A model generated the notes under the pieces. The model saw nothing but the letters and a program-made list of their open reading frames with translations, did no database searches and was not told where the DNA came from. Below, piece after piece: positions 6,012 to 13,660 of a stretch of 21,939 bases of DNA; positions within the stretch are counted from its first letter, which is position 1, and the number at the start of each line of letters is the position of its first letter. Source of the DNA: a virus; the IMG/VR virus record IMGVR_UViG_3300046532_001026, positions 1-21,939 of that record. One strand, given 5' to 3'. The position numbers were made by a program, and so were the translations under genes.

Positions 6012-7016
6012 ATGCTTTGGGTTGATACGAAATACGCCAATTTGCTTTCATCAAAATTAGACCGATACAAAGTCAAGAGTCATAATCCATTCTTGGCTAA
6101 TTTCCGTTGTCCGATGTGTGGGGATAGTTCTAAAAACAAAAGCAAAGCAAGAGGGTATTTCTATACATCTAAAACTGGTCTAGTCATGAAATGTCATAAC
6201 TGTAGTGTGACCATTGGTTTTAGTAAGCTGATAGAAAAACTCGATACTACGCTATATCGGCAATACTCATTAGAAAAATTTGGCAATAAAAATATAGAAA
6301 AGAAATTGAAGAATAGTTTCGATTTCGCTCCCAAATTTGAACCTAAGTCTTTTACAGAACTACCATCATTTATTAAATGTGTTGCTGAATTGGACGAAAA
6401 CCATCCCAGTGTAGTGTACTGTATGAGCCGAAAGATCCCAAAAAATAAGTTTAAGTATGTGTATCATATCGAAGACATCTCCCGAATAACAGAAGTACTA
6501 GAACAATACGAAGGTAGAATCAAAACTAATGAACAAAGATTAGTATTGCCGTTCTATAATAGAGAAGGTAAGTCTATTGGTTTTACTATGAGAGCAATGG
6601 ATAATAATAAGTTACGTTATATGACTATTCGATTAGATGATAGTGAACCTATGCTATTTGGTCATGAACGTGTAGATTTTAAAAAACAAATTATATGTGT
6701 AGAAGGGCCGATTGATAGTTTATTTCTACCTAATTGTGTGGCCGTTAGTGGTAGTGATATGAAAAAAGCAACAAAGATTTTACCTGATAACACCATATAT
6801 GTTTTTGATAATCAACCAAGAAATAATCAACTATGTAGGTTGATGGAACGTATGATAAAAAACGGCAAGACTTTGTGTATTTGGAAAAGTAGTATATACG
6901 GCAAAGATGTTAACGATATGGTTAAGATAGGATACGATGTTCAGAAGATTATATATAGTAACTCATACTCAGGCTTAAAAGCTCAAAATGCATTTAGCGA
7001 ATGGAGAAAATGTTAA
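6012..7016 (+). CDS. DNA primase with zinc finger and Toprim-like domain
   Basis: 334 residues, with GGGAGAAGAG before the ATG. It would make RNA primers for lagging-strand synthesis with a replicative helicase. Residues 33-64 carry a four-cysteine zinc site (CPMCGDSS at 33-36, CHNC at 61-64) like the template-reading finger of DnaG/gp61-type primases. The C-terminal half looks like a Toprim core: IICVEGPIDSLFLP with Glu231, TIYVFDNQPR with Asp266, and KDVNDM near 299-304. Length matches T4 gp61-like phage primases (about 340). First gene after the 5960 promoter. No helicase domain is fused. The call is firm from motifs; the partner helicase lies outside the window. Confidence 0.9.
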   Translation: MLWVDTKYANLLSSKLDRYKVKSHNPFLANFRCPMCGDSSKNKSKARGYFYTSKTGLVMKCHNCSVTIGFSKLIEKLDTTLYRQYSLEKFGNKNIEKKLKNSFDFAPKFEPKSFTELPSFIKCVAELDENHPSVVYCMSRKIPKNKFKYVYHIEDISRITEVLEQYEGRIKTNEQRLVLPFYNREGKSIGFTMRAMDNNKLRYMTIRLDDSEPMLFGHERVDFKKQIICVEGPIDSLFLPNCVAVSGSDMKKATKILPDNTIYVFDNQPRNNQLCRLMERMIKNGKTLCIWKSSIYGKDVNDMVKIGYDVQKIIYSNSYSGLKAQNAFSEWRKC

Positions 7017-7065
7017 AAGATAAAATCTAATAAAAGAAACCCCGAAACAAAAGGTGAAATAGAAT

Positions 7066-7746
7066 ATGAATGCGTCTAATGAATTTAGTACTAAGTTAAA
7101 GTCCGTCACAAAACCCGTTGACGATGGACTAGAGACACCAGAAGAACTGATTGCTTATTGTGCTAGAGTATCTAATCCAACCAATCAGAACAATAAAGAG
7201 ACGGGTGATAAATTATTAAAATATTGCATTCGTAATTCACATTGGTCCATCTTTGAAATGGTAGATGCTACTATTGAAATTGAATGTACTAGAGATATTG
7301 GCCGACAAATTCTGAGGCATCGTTCATTTAGTTTTCAGGAGTTTAGTCAACGCTATGCAGAAGCATTCGATTTCGTCCGAGGAGAAGCACGATTACAAGA
7401 TACTAAAAACAGACAGAATAGTTTAGAGACGGTAGATAAAGAACTAAGAGATGTTTGGGAAAATATGCAAACAGACGTATTGATCTTAGCTAAGAAGCAC
7501 TACAAACACGCCCTTAATATGGGTATTGCTAAAGAGGTTGCTAGAAAGATTCTGCCAGAAGGTCTTACCAAATCACGTATGTATATGAAAGGATCCTTGA
7601 GGTCTTGGATACATTATTGTAGTTTAAGGCGAGATAATGGCACACAAAAAGAACATCGTTTAATCGCAGATAGTTGTTGGGAAATCCTAAGTAAAGAATT
7701 CCCTTCGGTATTTTCAGTTGTAGAAGGTCAGGAAAAAAATAAATGA
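7066..7746 (+). CDS. thyX: Flavin-dependent thymidylate synthase ThyX
   Basis: 226 residues. The enzyme makes dTMP from dUMP using methylene-tetrahydrofolate and FAD. The signature RHRSFSFQEFSQRYAE (residues 85-100) fits the ThyX motif RHRxxSxxxxSxRY, with Gln in place of the usual Asn in the middle. ARKILPEGLTKSRMYMKG and SLRSWIHYCSLR further on match the conserved substrate-binding region. An AAAGGTG ribosome site lies upstream. The stop overlaps the start of the RNR gene (ATGA at 7743-7746), coupling dTMP and dNTP synthesis in one operon. Family length is 210-250. Very likely functional. Confidence 0.95.
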   Translation: MNASNEFSTKLKSVTKPVDDGLETPEELIAYCARVSNPTNQNNKETGDKLLKYCIRNSHWSIFEMVDATIEIECTRDIGRQILRHRSFSFQEFSQRYAEAFDFVRGEARLQDTKNRQNSLETVDKELRDVWENMQTDVLILAKKHYKHALNMGIAKEVARKILPEGLTKSRMYMKGSLRSWIHYCSLRRDNGTQKEHRLIADSCWEILSKEFPSVFSVVEGQEKNK

Positions 7747-9698
7747 GTAATAGTAATCATCTGCCAACAGAGTATCAACAGTTTATTCATTTAAGTAGAT
7801 ATTCCCGCTATATCTGGGATGAAAATCGAAGAGAAACTTATCCAGAAACTGTTGCACGATACTTTGACTTTTTCGTAGAAGACCTCAAAGAAAAACATGA
7901 TTACACAATTACTAAAGAAGAACGAGAAGAACTAGAAAATGCTGTTCTAAATCAAGAAGTAATGCCTTCTATGCGCTGTTTAATGTCTGCTGGACCAGCA
8001 CTAAAGAAAGAAAATGTTGCTGGTTATAATTGTTCTTATCTAGCAATTGATCGTGTCCAAGCATTCGACGAACTTCTATACATTCTTATGAATGGTACTG
8101 GTGTGGGCTTCTCAGTAGAAAGACAACACGTTTCTAAGTTGCCTATTATTGCAGAAGATTTCTATGATACTGATATTGTAATTAATGTGTCTGATTCCAA
8201 AATTGGTTGGGCGAAATCATTAAAAGAACTTATGGCGCTATTGTATCAAGGCCAAGTCCCTAGCTGGGATGTATCTAAAGTTCGGGCTGCTGGTGAAGTG
8301 CTGAAGACCTTTGGTGGTAGAGCGTCTGGTCCAGAACCTTTAGTAGATCTGTTTCACTTCGTAGTTAATATTTTCAAGAACGCTCATGGTCGTAAATTGA
8401 CTTCATTAGAATGTCATGATATTGTATGTAAGATTGCTGAAATTGTAGTGGTCGGTGGTGTACGTCGTTCAGCACTCATTTCATTATCTAATTTAAATGA
8501 TGACCGTATGCGTGATGCTAAATCTGGTCAATGGTGGGAACACAATCCACAAAGAGCACTATCAAACAATTCAGCTTGTTATACAGAACGTCCAGACATT
8601 GGTATCTTTATGGATGAATGGAAGGCTCTGTATGATTCGAAGTCGGGTGAGCGTGGTCTATTCAATCGTGCATCTGCTAAGAAACAAGTTGAAAAAACAG
8701 GTCGCCGAAGTGTAGATCATGAGTTTGGAACCAACCCGTGTTCTGAGATTATTCTTCGTGATCGTGAATTCTGCAATCTAAGCGAAGTTGTTATTCGTGA
8801 GAGTGATAATCTAGAAGCATTAATACGGAAGGTTCGTCTTGCTACTATTCTAGGTACATATCAATCTACTCTTACTAATTTTCGTTATCTGTCTAAGAAA
8901 TGGAGAGAGAATTGTGCGGAGGAACGTCTGTTAGGCGTATCATTGACTGGTATTATGGATAATGTATTAACGAATGGTAAATCTGATGAGGCTTGGCGTA
9001 ATGATAGTTTGCGGGGATATGTCAAGACTAGAGAAGTTTTGGAGATTCTAAAAAATGTTGCTATTAAAACAAATAAAGAGTGGGCTGAAAAGATTGGGAT
9101 CCCACAATCGGTTTCGGTTACTTGTGTCAAGCCTTCTGGCACTGTTAGTCAACTTGTTGATGCTGCCAGTGGCATTCATGCACGACATAATCCTTATTAC
9201 ATACGAACGGTTCGTGGAGATAAAAAAGACCCTCTTACGATGATGATGCGTGATATGGGTTTCCCTTGTGAAGATGATGTCACTAAACCAGACCACACTG
9301 CTATCTTTTCTTTCCCTATGAAGTCTCCAGAGAATGCTATTTTTCGTAGTGATATGACTGCAATTGAACAATTAGAATTATGGAAAGTTTATCAAGATCA
9401 TTGGTGTGAGCACAAGCCTTCTGTTACAATTTCTGTGAAGGAAGACGAATGGTTGCGTGTAGGTTCTTGGTGTTATGATAATTTTGATTATATGTCGGGT
9501 GTTTCTTTCCTTCCTTTCAGCGATCATATATATAGACAAGCACCGTATCAAGACTGTAGTAAAGAAGACTATGATGCTATGTCTGATATGATGCCTACAG
9601 AAGTTTCATGGGATTTACTTAAAAACTATGAATTCTCTGATACTACAACGGCCAGTCAAGAATTAAATTGCACCGCTGGTGGATGTGAGATTTTATAA
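7743..9698 (+). CDS. nrdJ: Adenosylcobalamin-dependent (class II) ribonucleotide reductase
   Basis: 651 residues. It reduces ribonucleotides to deoxyribonucleotides by a B12-generated thiyl radical. It matches the monomeric class II type (Lactobacillus leichmannii RTPR): GYNCSYL with Cys97, NPCSEIILRDREFCNLSEV with radical Cys333, Glu335 and Cys344 (the 11-residue spacing equals Cys408-Cys419 of RTPR), GTGVGFSVER, VVGGVRRSALI and the PSGTVSQLVDAASGIH phosphate-binding region. The tail CTAGGC (Cys643 and Cys648) is the expected CxxxxC redox pair reloaded by thioredoxin or glutaredoxin; a glutaredoxin gene lies at 19557. No separate beta subunit is needed. It depends on host or environmental cobalamin and works in any oxygen level. 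No intein is visible. Confidence 0.95.
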   Translation: MSNSNHLPTEYQQFIHLSRYSRYIWDENRRETYPETVARYFDFFVEDLKEKHDYTITKEEREELENAVLNQEVMPSMRCLMSAGPALKKENVAGYNCSYLAIDRVQAFDELLYILMNGTGVGFSVERQHVSKLPIIAEDFYDTDIVINVSDSKIGWAKSLKELMALLYQGQVPSWDVSKVRAAGEVLKTFGGRASGPEPLVDLFHFVVNIFKNAHGRKLTSLECHDIVCKIAEIVVVGGVRRSALISLSNLNDDRMRDAKSGQWWEHNPQRALSNNSACYTERPDIGIFMDEWKALYDSKSGERGLFNRASAKKQVEKTGRRSVDHEFGTNPCSEIILRDREFCNLSEVVIRESDNLEALIRKVRLATILGTYQSTLTNFRYLSKKWRENCAEERLLGVSLTGIMDNVLTNGKSDEAWRNDSLRGYVKTREVLEILKNVAIKTNKEWAEKIGIPQSVSVTCVKPSGTVSQLVDAASGIHARHNPYYIRTVRGDKKDPLTMMMRDMGFPCEDDVTKPDHTAIFSFPMKSPENAIFRSDMTAIEQLELWKVYQDHWCEHKPSVTISVKEDEWLRVGSWCYDNFDYMSGVSFLPFSDHIYRQAPYQDCSKEDYDAMSDMMPTEVSWDLLKNYEFSDTTTASQELNCTAGGCEIL

Positions 9699-9710
9699 GG
9701 AGAAAGTTAT

Positions 9711-9875
9711 ATGACCGTAGAGACTATTGAATGTAGATTGTGTGATGTCGAGTTTGATATTATGCATACAGAAGAGGCAGAGATTGAATTCTGCCCCTTC
9801 TGTGGAGAAGATGTGACTAACAAAGAATCTGAAGATTGGCCAGACGAAGATATTGAATGGGAAAAAGAACAATAA
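9711..9875 (+). CDS. Zinc-ribbon miniprotein
   Basis: 54 residues, with a strong AAGGAG ribosome site. Two CxxC pairs (CRLC at 8-11 and CPFC at 28-31) make a rubredoxin/zinc-ribbon knuckle, followed by a very acidic tail (SEDWPDEDIEWEKEQ). It lies 12 bases after the RNR gene and its stop touches the next ATG, so it is part of the same transcript. Small acidic zinc ribbons occur in many phages without assigned roles; DNA mimicry or binding to host RNA polymerase are possibilities, both speculative. The gene itself is well supported. Confidence 0.8.
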   Translation: MTVETIECRLCDVEFDIMHTEEAEIEFCPFCGEDVTNKESEDWPDEDIEWEKEQ

Positions 9876-10304
9876 ATGTATACTAACCCTTGGATTTATC
9901 AGGGTGAAATATTTAATGAGAATTTGGTTGACAAACACCACGGAATGGTGTATTGTATAACTTGTCTTGATAGTGGTAGGAAGTACATAGGTCGTAAAAC
10001 GTTTTGGTTTATGAGAAAGAAACCAGGAGCTAAACGACGATCTAGAATAGAGAGTGATTGGCGCAAGTACTATGGTTCAAGTGAAGTACTAAAAGCTTTA
10101 ATCAAAGAGTTGGGCGTAGAGCATTTTAAAAGAGAAATACTATCTTTACATAAAACTAAAGGCGAGATGAATTATACTGAAGTTAAAATTCAATTCCAAC
10201 GAAATGTTTTAGAGTCTTCTGATTATATAAATGATAATATAAATGGTAAGTATTTCAAATCGAGAGTGGAGAAGTGGCATGACCCCGATGGAAAAGATTT
10301 ATAA
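9876..10304 (+). CDS. GIY-YIG-type endonuclease, Seg-like
   Basis: 142 residues, starting directly after the preceding stop. The N-terminal domain carries a divergent GIY-YIG pattern: GMVYCITCLDSGRKYIGRKT, with the YIG triad at YIGRK. A basic region with conserved Trp and Tyr follows (RRSRIESDWRKYYGSSEVLK), then FKREILSLHKTKGEMNYTEV with Glu in the metal-binding position. Stand-alone enzymes of this type are common in T4-like phages as Seg-like homing endonucleases. No DNA-binding extension is visible, so it may be solitary and degenerate. The C-terminal 26 bases overlap the start of the dioxygenase gene. Confidence 0.82.
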   Translation: MYTNPWIYQGEIFNENLVDKHHGMVYCITCLDSGRKYIGRKTFWFMRKKPGAKRRSRIESDWRKYYGSSEVLKALIKELGVEHFKREILSLHKTKGEMNYTEVKIQFQRNVLESSDYINDNINGKYFKSRVEKWHDPDGKDL

Positions 10305-11145
10305 TAGTTCTTATAAAAACTTAGATAAAGCACCGTTAAATGATGTTATTAAGGCTAAGAAAGGACTCCATCTATATCGTAAGTTACAAGCAGAAGTTAA
10401 ACATTTTGAACGATTGAGTCAGTGTAAATATTATGATAAGAAAGCTATTCGTTCAGACGTACAAGAAGAATACTTTAAGAATGGTATTGTGATCTATAAA
10501 AACTTCGTCGGTTCCCAAGTCGATAGTAGACGGGTCGGTGAAGAATTCGAAGCATACCCTCTTGGTGTATCTAAAAACGATGACAATATTATAGCTAAGA
10601 ATAGAAGTAAGGGCCGACTACTACATAAACTATCTGAATTAATCTTCCCTGTTATTTGGGATTTAATCGGTGGTAATGAAAAAGAAGTAGAGAAGAAATA
10701 CCGAGACAACACTTTCGCTCAAAGAGTAAACAACAAACCCTTTGAAAAAGACCACCAGAAATTGATTCATCTAGATACTTATTTCTCCGCTATCAAGTAT
10801 TGGTGGTTTCCTGCAAAAGTTACTAAAGAAGATGGCCCACTATGTTATGTCAAAAATAGTTGTTATGCAAACGAAGCACTACAGATGTGGTACTATAAAC
10901 AAAGTGTAGATGTGTGTGAAAAAAATTATGAAGAATGGAGAGGCAAAGATCATTCAGAAGGTTCGTTTAGAGTAAGTGAAGAAGAATTAGCTGATATGGG
11001 GTATATGTTAGAACCCGTAGAAGTAGATGAAGACACCTTAGTAATTGCTAATGTAGCAGGATTTCATTGTCGAGGAGATGCATCAGTAGAAAATGTTAGA
11101 AATGCTATTCATGGAAGTATTAGATTAGACCTACCATTGGAGTGA
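10279..11145 (+). CDS. PhyH-like Fe(II)/2-oxoglutarate dioxygenase
   Basis: 288 residues from ATG 10279, which has GGAG seven bases upstream; earlier in-frame codons lie inside the endonuclease gene. The pattern fits phytanoyl-CoA dioxygenase-like enzymes: HLDTYFSAIKYWWFP gives the HxD iron ligands (His164, Asp166), and NVAGFHCRGDAS the likely distal His263, with arginines at 265 and 274 able to bind 2-oxoglutarate. EDGPLCYVKNS resembles the usual loop between them. Such enzymes hydroxylate small molecules or sugars. First gene of the sugar operon, so a sugar or lipid-linked substrate is plausible but not shown. Family call fairly good; substrate unknown. Confidence 0.72.
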   Translation: MTPMEKIYNSSYKNLDKAPLNDVIKAKKGLHLYRKLQAEVKHFERLSQCKYYDKKAIRSDVQEEYFKNGIVIYKNFVGSQVDSRRVGEEFEAYPLGVSKNDDNIIAKNRSKGRLLHKLSELIFPVIWDLIGGNEKEVEKKYRDNTFAQRVNNKPFEKDHQKLIHLDTYFSAIKYWWFPAKVTKEDGPLCYVKNSCYANEALQMWYYKQSVDVCEKNYEEWRGKDHSEGSFRVSEEELADMGYMLEPVEVDEDTLVIANVAGFHCRGDASVENVRNAIHGSIRLDLPLE

Positions 11146-11148
11146 AAG

Positions 11149-11562
11149 ATGTTGAAATTATATTCGAATATCGTAGAAAATAAGTTGTTACATATGATTT
11201 ACTATAAGGATGACCTAGCAGCTACGCGAGAAGACGTAGCACCAGAGGAACAGTTCATTCAAGTATCCGCACTAAAACTCGAAGCGGGTAAGACGTTTCG
11301 TCCTCACAAGCATATTTGGAAAGAAGCACCAGAGCCTGAAGTTATTGCACAAGAGTCTTGGTGTATACTAGAAGGTCGTGTTAAAGCACATTTTTACGAT
11401 CTAGATGATAGTTTGCTAGGTGAATATGAGCTAGAGGTTGGTGATATTTCTTTGACATTCGAGGGCGGTCATACGTATACCATTCTTGAAGATGCTAAGG
11501 TATATGAATATAAGACAGGCCCATATCTAGGTGTAGAGATGGATAAGGTCTTCTTAGAGTAA
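11149..11562 (+). CDS. Cupin-fold protein, sugar-nucleotide or metal-binding type
   Basis: 137 residues, with GGAG upstream. It has a single cupin barrel: motif 1 FRPHKHIW followed by QESWCILEGRVKAHFY (candidate metal ligands His53, His55, Glu69), and motif 2 LEVGDISLTFEGGHTYTILE with His108. Cupins in surface-sugar operons are often sugar ketoisomerases or epimerases (FdtA/WxcM or WbuC-like); the lack of conserved active-site landmarks prevents a firm choice. Stop and start overlap the next gene by one base (TAATG at 11560). A member of the sugar operon by context. Confidence 0.68.
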   Translation: MLKLYSNIVENKLLHMIYYKDDLAATREDVAPEEQFIQVSALKLEAGKTFRPHKHIWKEAPEPEVIAQESWCILEGRVKAHFYDLDDSLLGEYELEVGDISLTFEGGHTYTILEDAKVYEYKTGPYLGVEMDKVFLE

Positions 11563-12314
11563 TGCATCACTATAATATAAGAGGTGGACTTGGTACTCAA
11601 GTTCTGCAATTTGTTAATGTTTATGCTGATTTATTGGATAAAGGTTTAACAGATGCAGAACTTGAGATTACCCTTAATTTCGGTAATTATGATGATTGGT
11701 TTTATACAAATCCTGGTAATCATACAGTAGATTTAGACTTCGTGTCTTCGTTGTTTGATTACAAGACTTTCCCTACAATCAAAAATAGAATAGGAACACA
11801 TAAATTTAATTGTTTTAATATGAAATCGGCTGTGAATATGGTTAAGTACAGAGAAACAATTGTAGATCTATTGAAACTCAGATCTCAATCTTTTGTACCG
11901 TTTAGTAAAGAATATGTATTACATACAAGGACTAAAGATAGGCAACTCATTTCTAGAAAAGAATATATAGAATATATAGGTAATTTTGACTCATCACAAT
12001 GTGGTTACATTATAGGTGATGACAATTCATTTTGTAAATCTTTGGTTAGTACAAATACTAACTGGAAATTGAGTGATAATGAAACATCGGTAAACGATTG
12101 GTTGGCACTTGCTACTGGAAAAAACAAAGTAGTATCATCGTTTACAACATATACCTTATCAGCCGCTTATTTCAATCCTAACTCAAAGTTCTATATTCTA
12201 AAATATGATCCCAATAGTATGGTCAGTAAAAGTGATTGGGATACAGTAGAATATTTTGTACAAGAGTTTAATAATCTGGAGTATGCATATCTTGAAAATA
12301 ATACTACATACTAA
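11562..12314 (+). CDS. Putative GT11-like glycosyltransferase (fucosyltransferase-type)
   Basis: 250 residues, starting within the previous stop (TAATG). The N-terminal GGLGTQVLQFVNVYADLLDK matches the GGLGNQxFQ(Y/F)xxxxxL start of family 11 alpha-1,2-fucosyltransferases. VLHTRTKDRQ stands where that family has HxRRGD, here altered, and WLALATGKNKVVSSFTTYTL matches the C-terminal nucleotide-binding region, where a serine-rich motif (NSSFSWW) is usual. The changes in key residues make donor and activity uncertain; a GDP-sugar donor (fucose or a 4-amino sugar) is plausible because GDP-mannose dehydratase is nearby. The end overlaps the formyltransferase start. Confidence 0.62.
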   Translation: MHHYNIRGGLGTQVLQFVNVYADLLDKGLTDAELEITLNFGNYDDWFYTNPGNHTVDLDFVSSLFDYKTFPTIKNRIGTHKFNCFNMKSAVNMVKYRETIVDLLKLRSQSFVPFSKEYVLHTRTKDRQLISRKEYIEYIGNFDSSQCGYIIGDDNSFCKSLVSTNTNWKLSDNETSVNDWLALATGKNKVVSSFTTYTLSAAYFNPNSKFYILKYDPNSMVSKSDWDTVEYFVQEFNNLEYAYLENNTTY

Positions 12315-12915
12315 TAATCAAAAGACAAGAGACATCCTTAGATCTTACGGACACGAATTAGTAAATAATGATTATTCTCGTCCTGATTATATAATTTGTT
12401 ATAGAACATATAACATTTTATCTAGAGAAGAAATTGATAGTGTTAACGTAGGAGCAATAAATTTCCATACTGGACCTCCAGAGTATCCAGGGCGGGGAAG
12501 TGTGAACCTCGCTCTACATCATAATAAAACAAACTTCGGTGTTACAGCACATCTAATGACGACTGAAATAGATAATGGACGCATATTAGACGTTAGATTT
12601 TTTGATATAGATAGTAGTGATAATGTTGATACTTTATGGGTGAAAACTGAAGAGAATCTACTAAAGTTGTTTTCCGATTTCTGTATGGGATTGGATGAAA
12701 CAGAATATATCACTATGAAACTAGATCAAAATGAGAACTACATATGGAATGGGAAAGCTAATAAAATGAGACAAATTGATGATTTACAAGTAATACCATT
12801 AGACTGTTCTGAGGAGCATCTAAAGAATATTATTCGATCTACTTATACACCAGAATTTAGGCCTAAAATCATCTTGCATGGATACGAATTCGTAATGGAA
12901 AAAATCAATGACTGA
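12283..12915 (+). CDS. Sugar N-formyltransferase (WbkC/VioF-type)
   Basis: 210 residues from ATG 12283; a TTG at 12292, ten bases after GGAG, is an equally good start and would give LKIILHTNNQK as the first strand. The enzyme would transfer a formyl group from N10-formyl-tetrahydrofolate to an amino sugar on a nucleotide. The catalytic pattern is clear: INFHTGPPEYPGRGSVN with Asn60 and His62, then FGVTAHLMTTEIDNGRIL with Asp97, equal to the Asn-His-Asp set of formyltransferases. It sits directly before a DegT aminotransferase and GDP-mannose 4,6-dehydratase, matching GDP-N-formylperosamine synthesis. Methionyl-tRNA formyltransferase is less likely because of the short length and context. Confidence 0.82.
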   Translation: MHILKIILHTNNQKTRDILRSYGHELVNNDYSRPDYIICYRTYNILSREEIDSVNVGAINFHTGPPEYPGRGSVNLALHHNKTNFGVTAHLMTTEIDNGRILDVRFFDIDSSDNVDTLWVKTEENLLKLFSDFCMGLDETEYITMKLDQNENYIWNGKANKMRQIDDLQVIPLDCSEEHLKNIIRSTYTPEFRPKIILHGYEFVMEKIND

Positions 12916-13660
12916 GTATAGTTCATGGCCGATTGGTCGGCTGCCCAAAGAATTCCAAAGACCAGAATTGGATCAAGTTAGGGAGTTAGGATATGATTGG
13001 AAAGACCCTAGAGACGTTGTTGATATGTTTGAGAAGAAGGTGGCAAAGTTTGCTGGTAGTCGATATGCCGTTGCTGTTGACTGCTGTTCTCATGGTATCT
13101 TTCTGGCTCTACAGTGTTTAAAAAGAAACAGACACAATAAATCATTAGCAGACATTACTATCCCTAATCACACATATGTTTCAATACCTATGCAAATCTT
13201 ACAGGCTGGGTTCAATCTACAATTTGAAGAACGTGAATGGTCTGGGATGTATCAGCTAAAGCCATATAACGTATGGGATGGAGCTACTCGCTGGACAAAA
13301 GGGATGTATACGGGTGGTTATCATATCGTATCGTTTCAATTGAAAAAAAGAGTACCAATTGGCAAAGGAGGTATGATTTTACTTGACTCAGAGGGCGATT
13401 ACGAGTATATTAAGAAGGTAAGGTATGATGGAAGGGATTTAGATGGTAAATACGATGAAGACCCTTTCGAGTATATGGGGTGGCATTATTATATGTCACC
13501 AGAAGACGCAGCCCGTGGTATTATTTTAATGGATCAGATACCAGAAGAGAACGAAGATAGTGGTGATTGGCGTAATTATCCTGATGTATCGAAAGCGAGG
13601 TTTCTAAATGGCAAAAACGAAAGTGGCTCTAATAACAGGTATCAGTGGTCAAGATGGTAG
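12908..13660 (+). CDS. DegT/DnrJ-type sugar aminotransferase, short
   Basis: 250 residues. It would add an amino group at C4 of a 4-keto sugar nucleotide using PLP and glutamate. Family marks: FEKKVAKFAGSRYAVAVDCC then SHGIFLALQCL (cofactor phosphate region), IPNHTYVSIPMQILQAGF, VWDGA with Asp124 (PLP ring nitrogen), and SFQLKKRVPIGKGG with Lys147 as the expected Schiff-base lysine. Full enzymes have 360-400 residues; this one lacks most of the C-terminal domain. Its last 53 bases overlap the next gene, which supplies the odd tail NGKNESGSNNRYQWSRW. It may be a compact variant or a decayed copy. Paired with the dehydratase it resembles GDP-perosamine synthase. Confidence 0.72.
   Translation: MTEYSSWPIGRLPKEFQRPELDQVRELGYDWKDPRDVVDMFEKKVAKFAGSRYAVAVDCCSHGIFLALQCLKRNRHNKSLADITIPNHTYVSIPMQILQAGFNLQFEEREWSGMYQLKPYNVWDGATRWTKGMYTGGYHIVSFQLKKRVPIGKGGMILLDSEGDYEYIKKVRYDGRDLDGKYDEDPFEYMGWHYYMSPEDAARGIILMDQIPEENEDSGDWRNYPDVSKARFLNGKNESGSNNRYQWSRW

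Noticed and set aside
8885-9371. Minus-strand open frames inside the RNR gene
   Set aside because: They are antisense to a highly conserved enzyme region (PSGTVSQ and surroundings).
7743-9698. Possible intein in the RNR
   Set aside because: Class II RNRs of phages often hold inteins, but the 651-residue length and uninterrupted motifs leave no room for one.
9876-11145. Frameshift joining the endonuclease and dioxygenase frames
   Set aside because: Each has its own complete domain and the dioxygenase has its own GGAG and ATG at 10279; simple gene overlap explains it.
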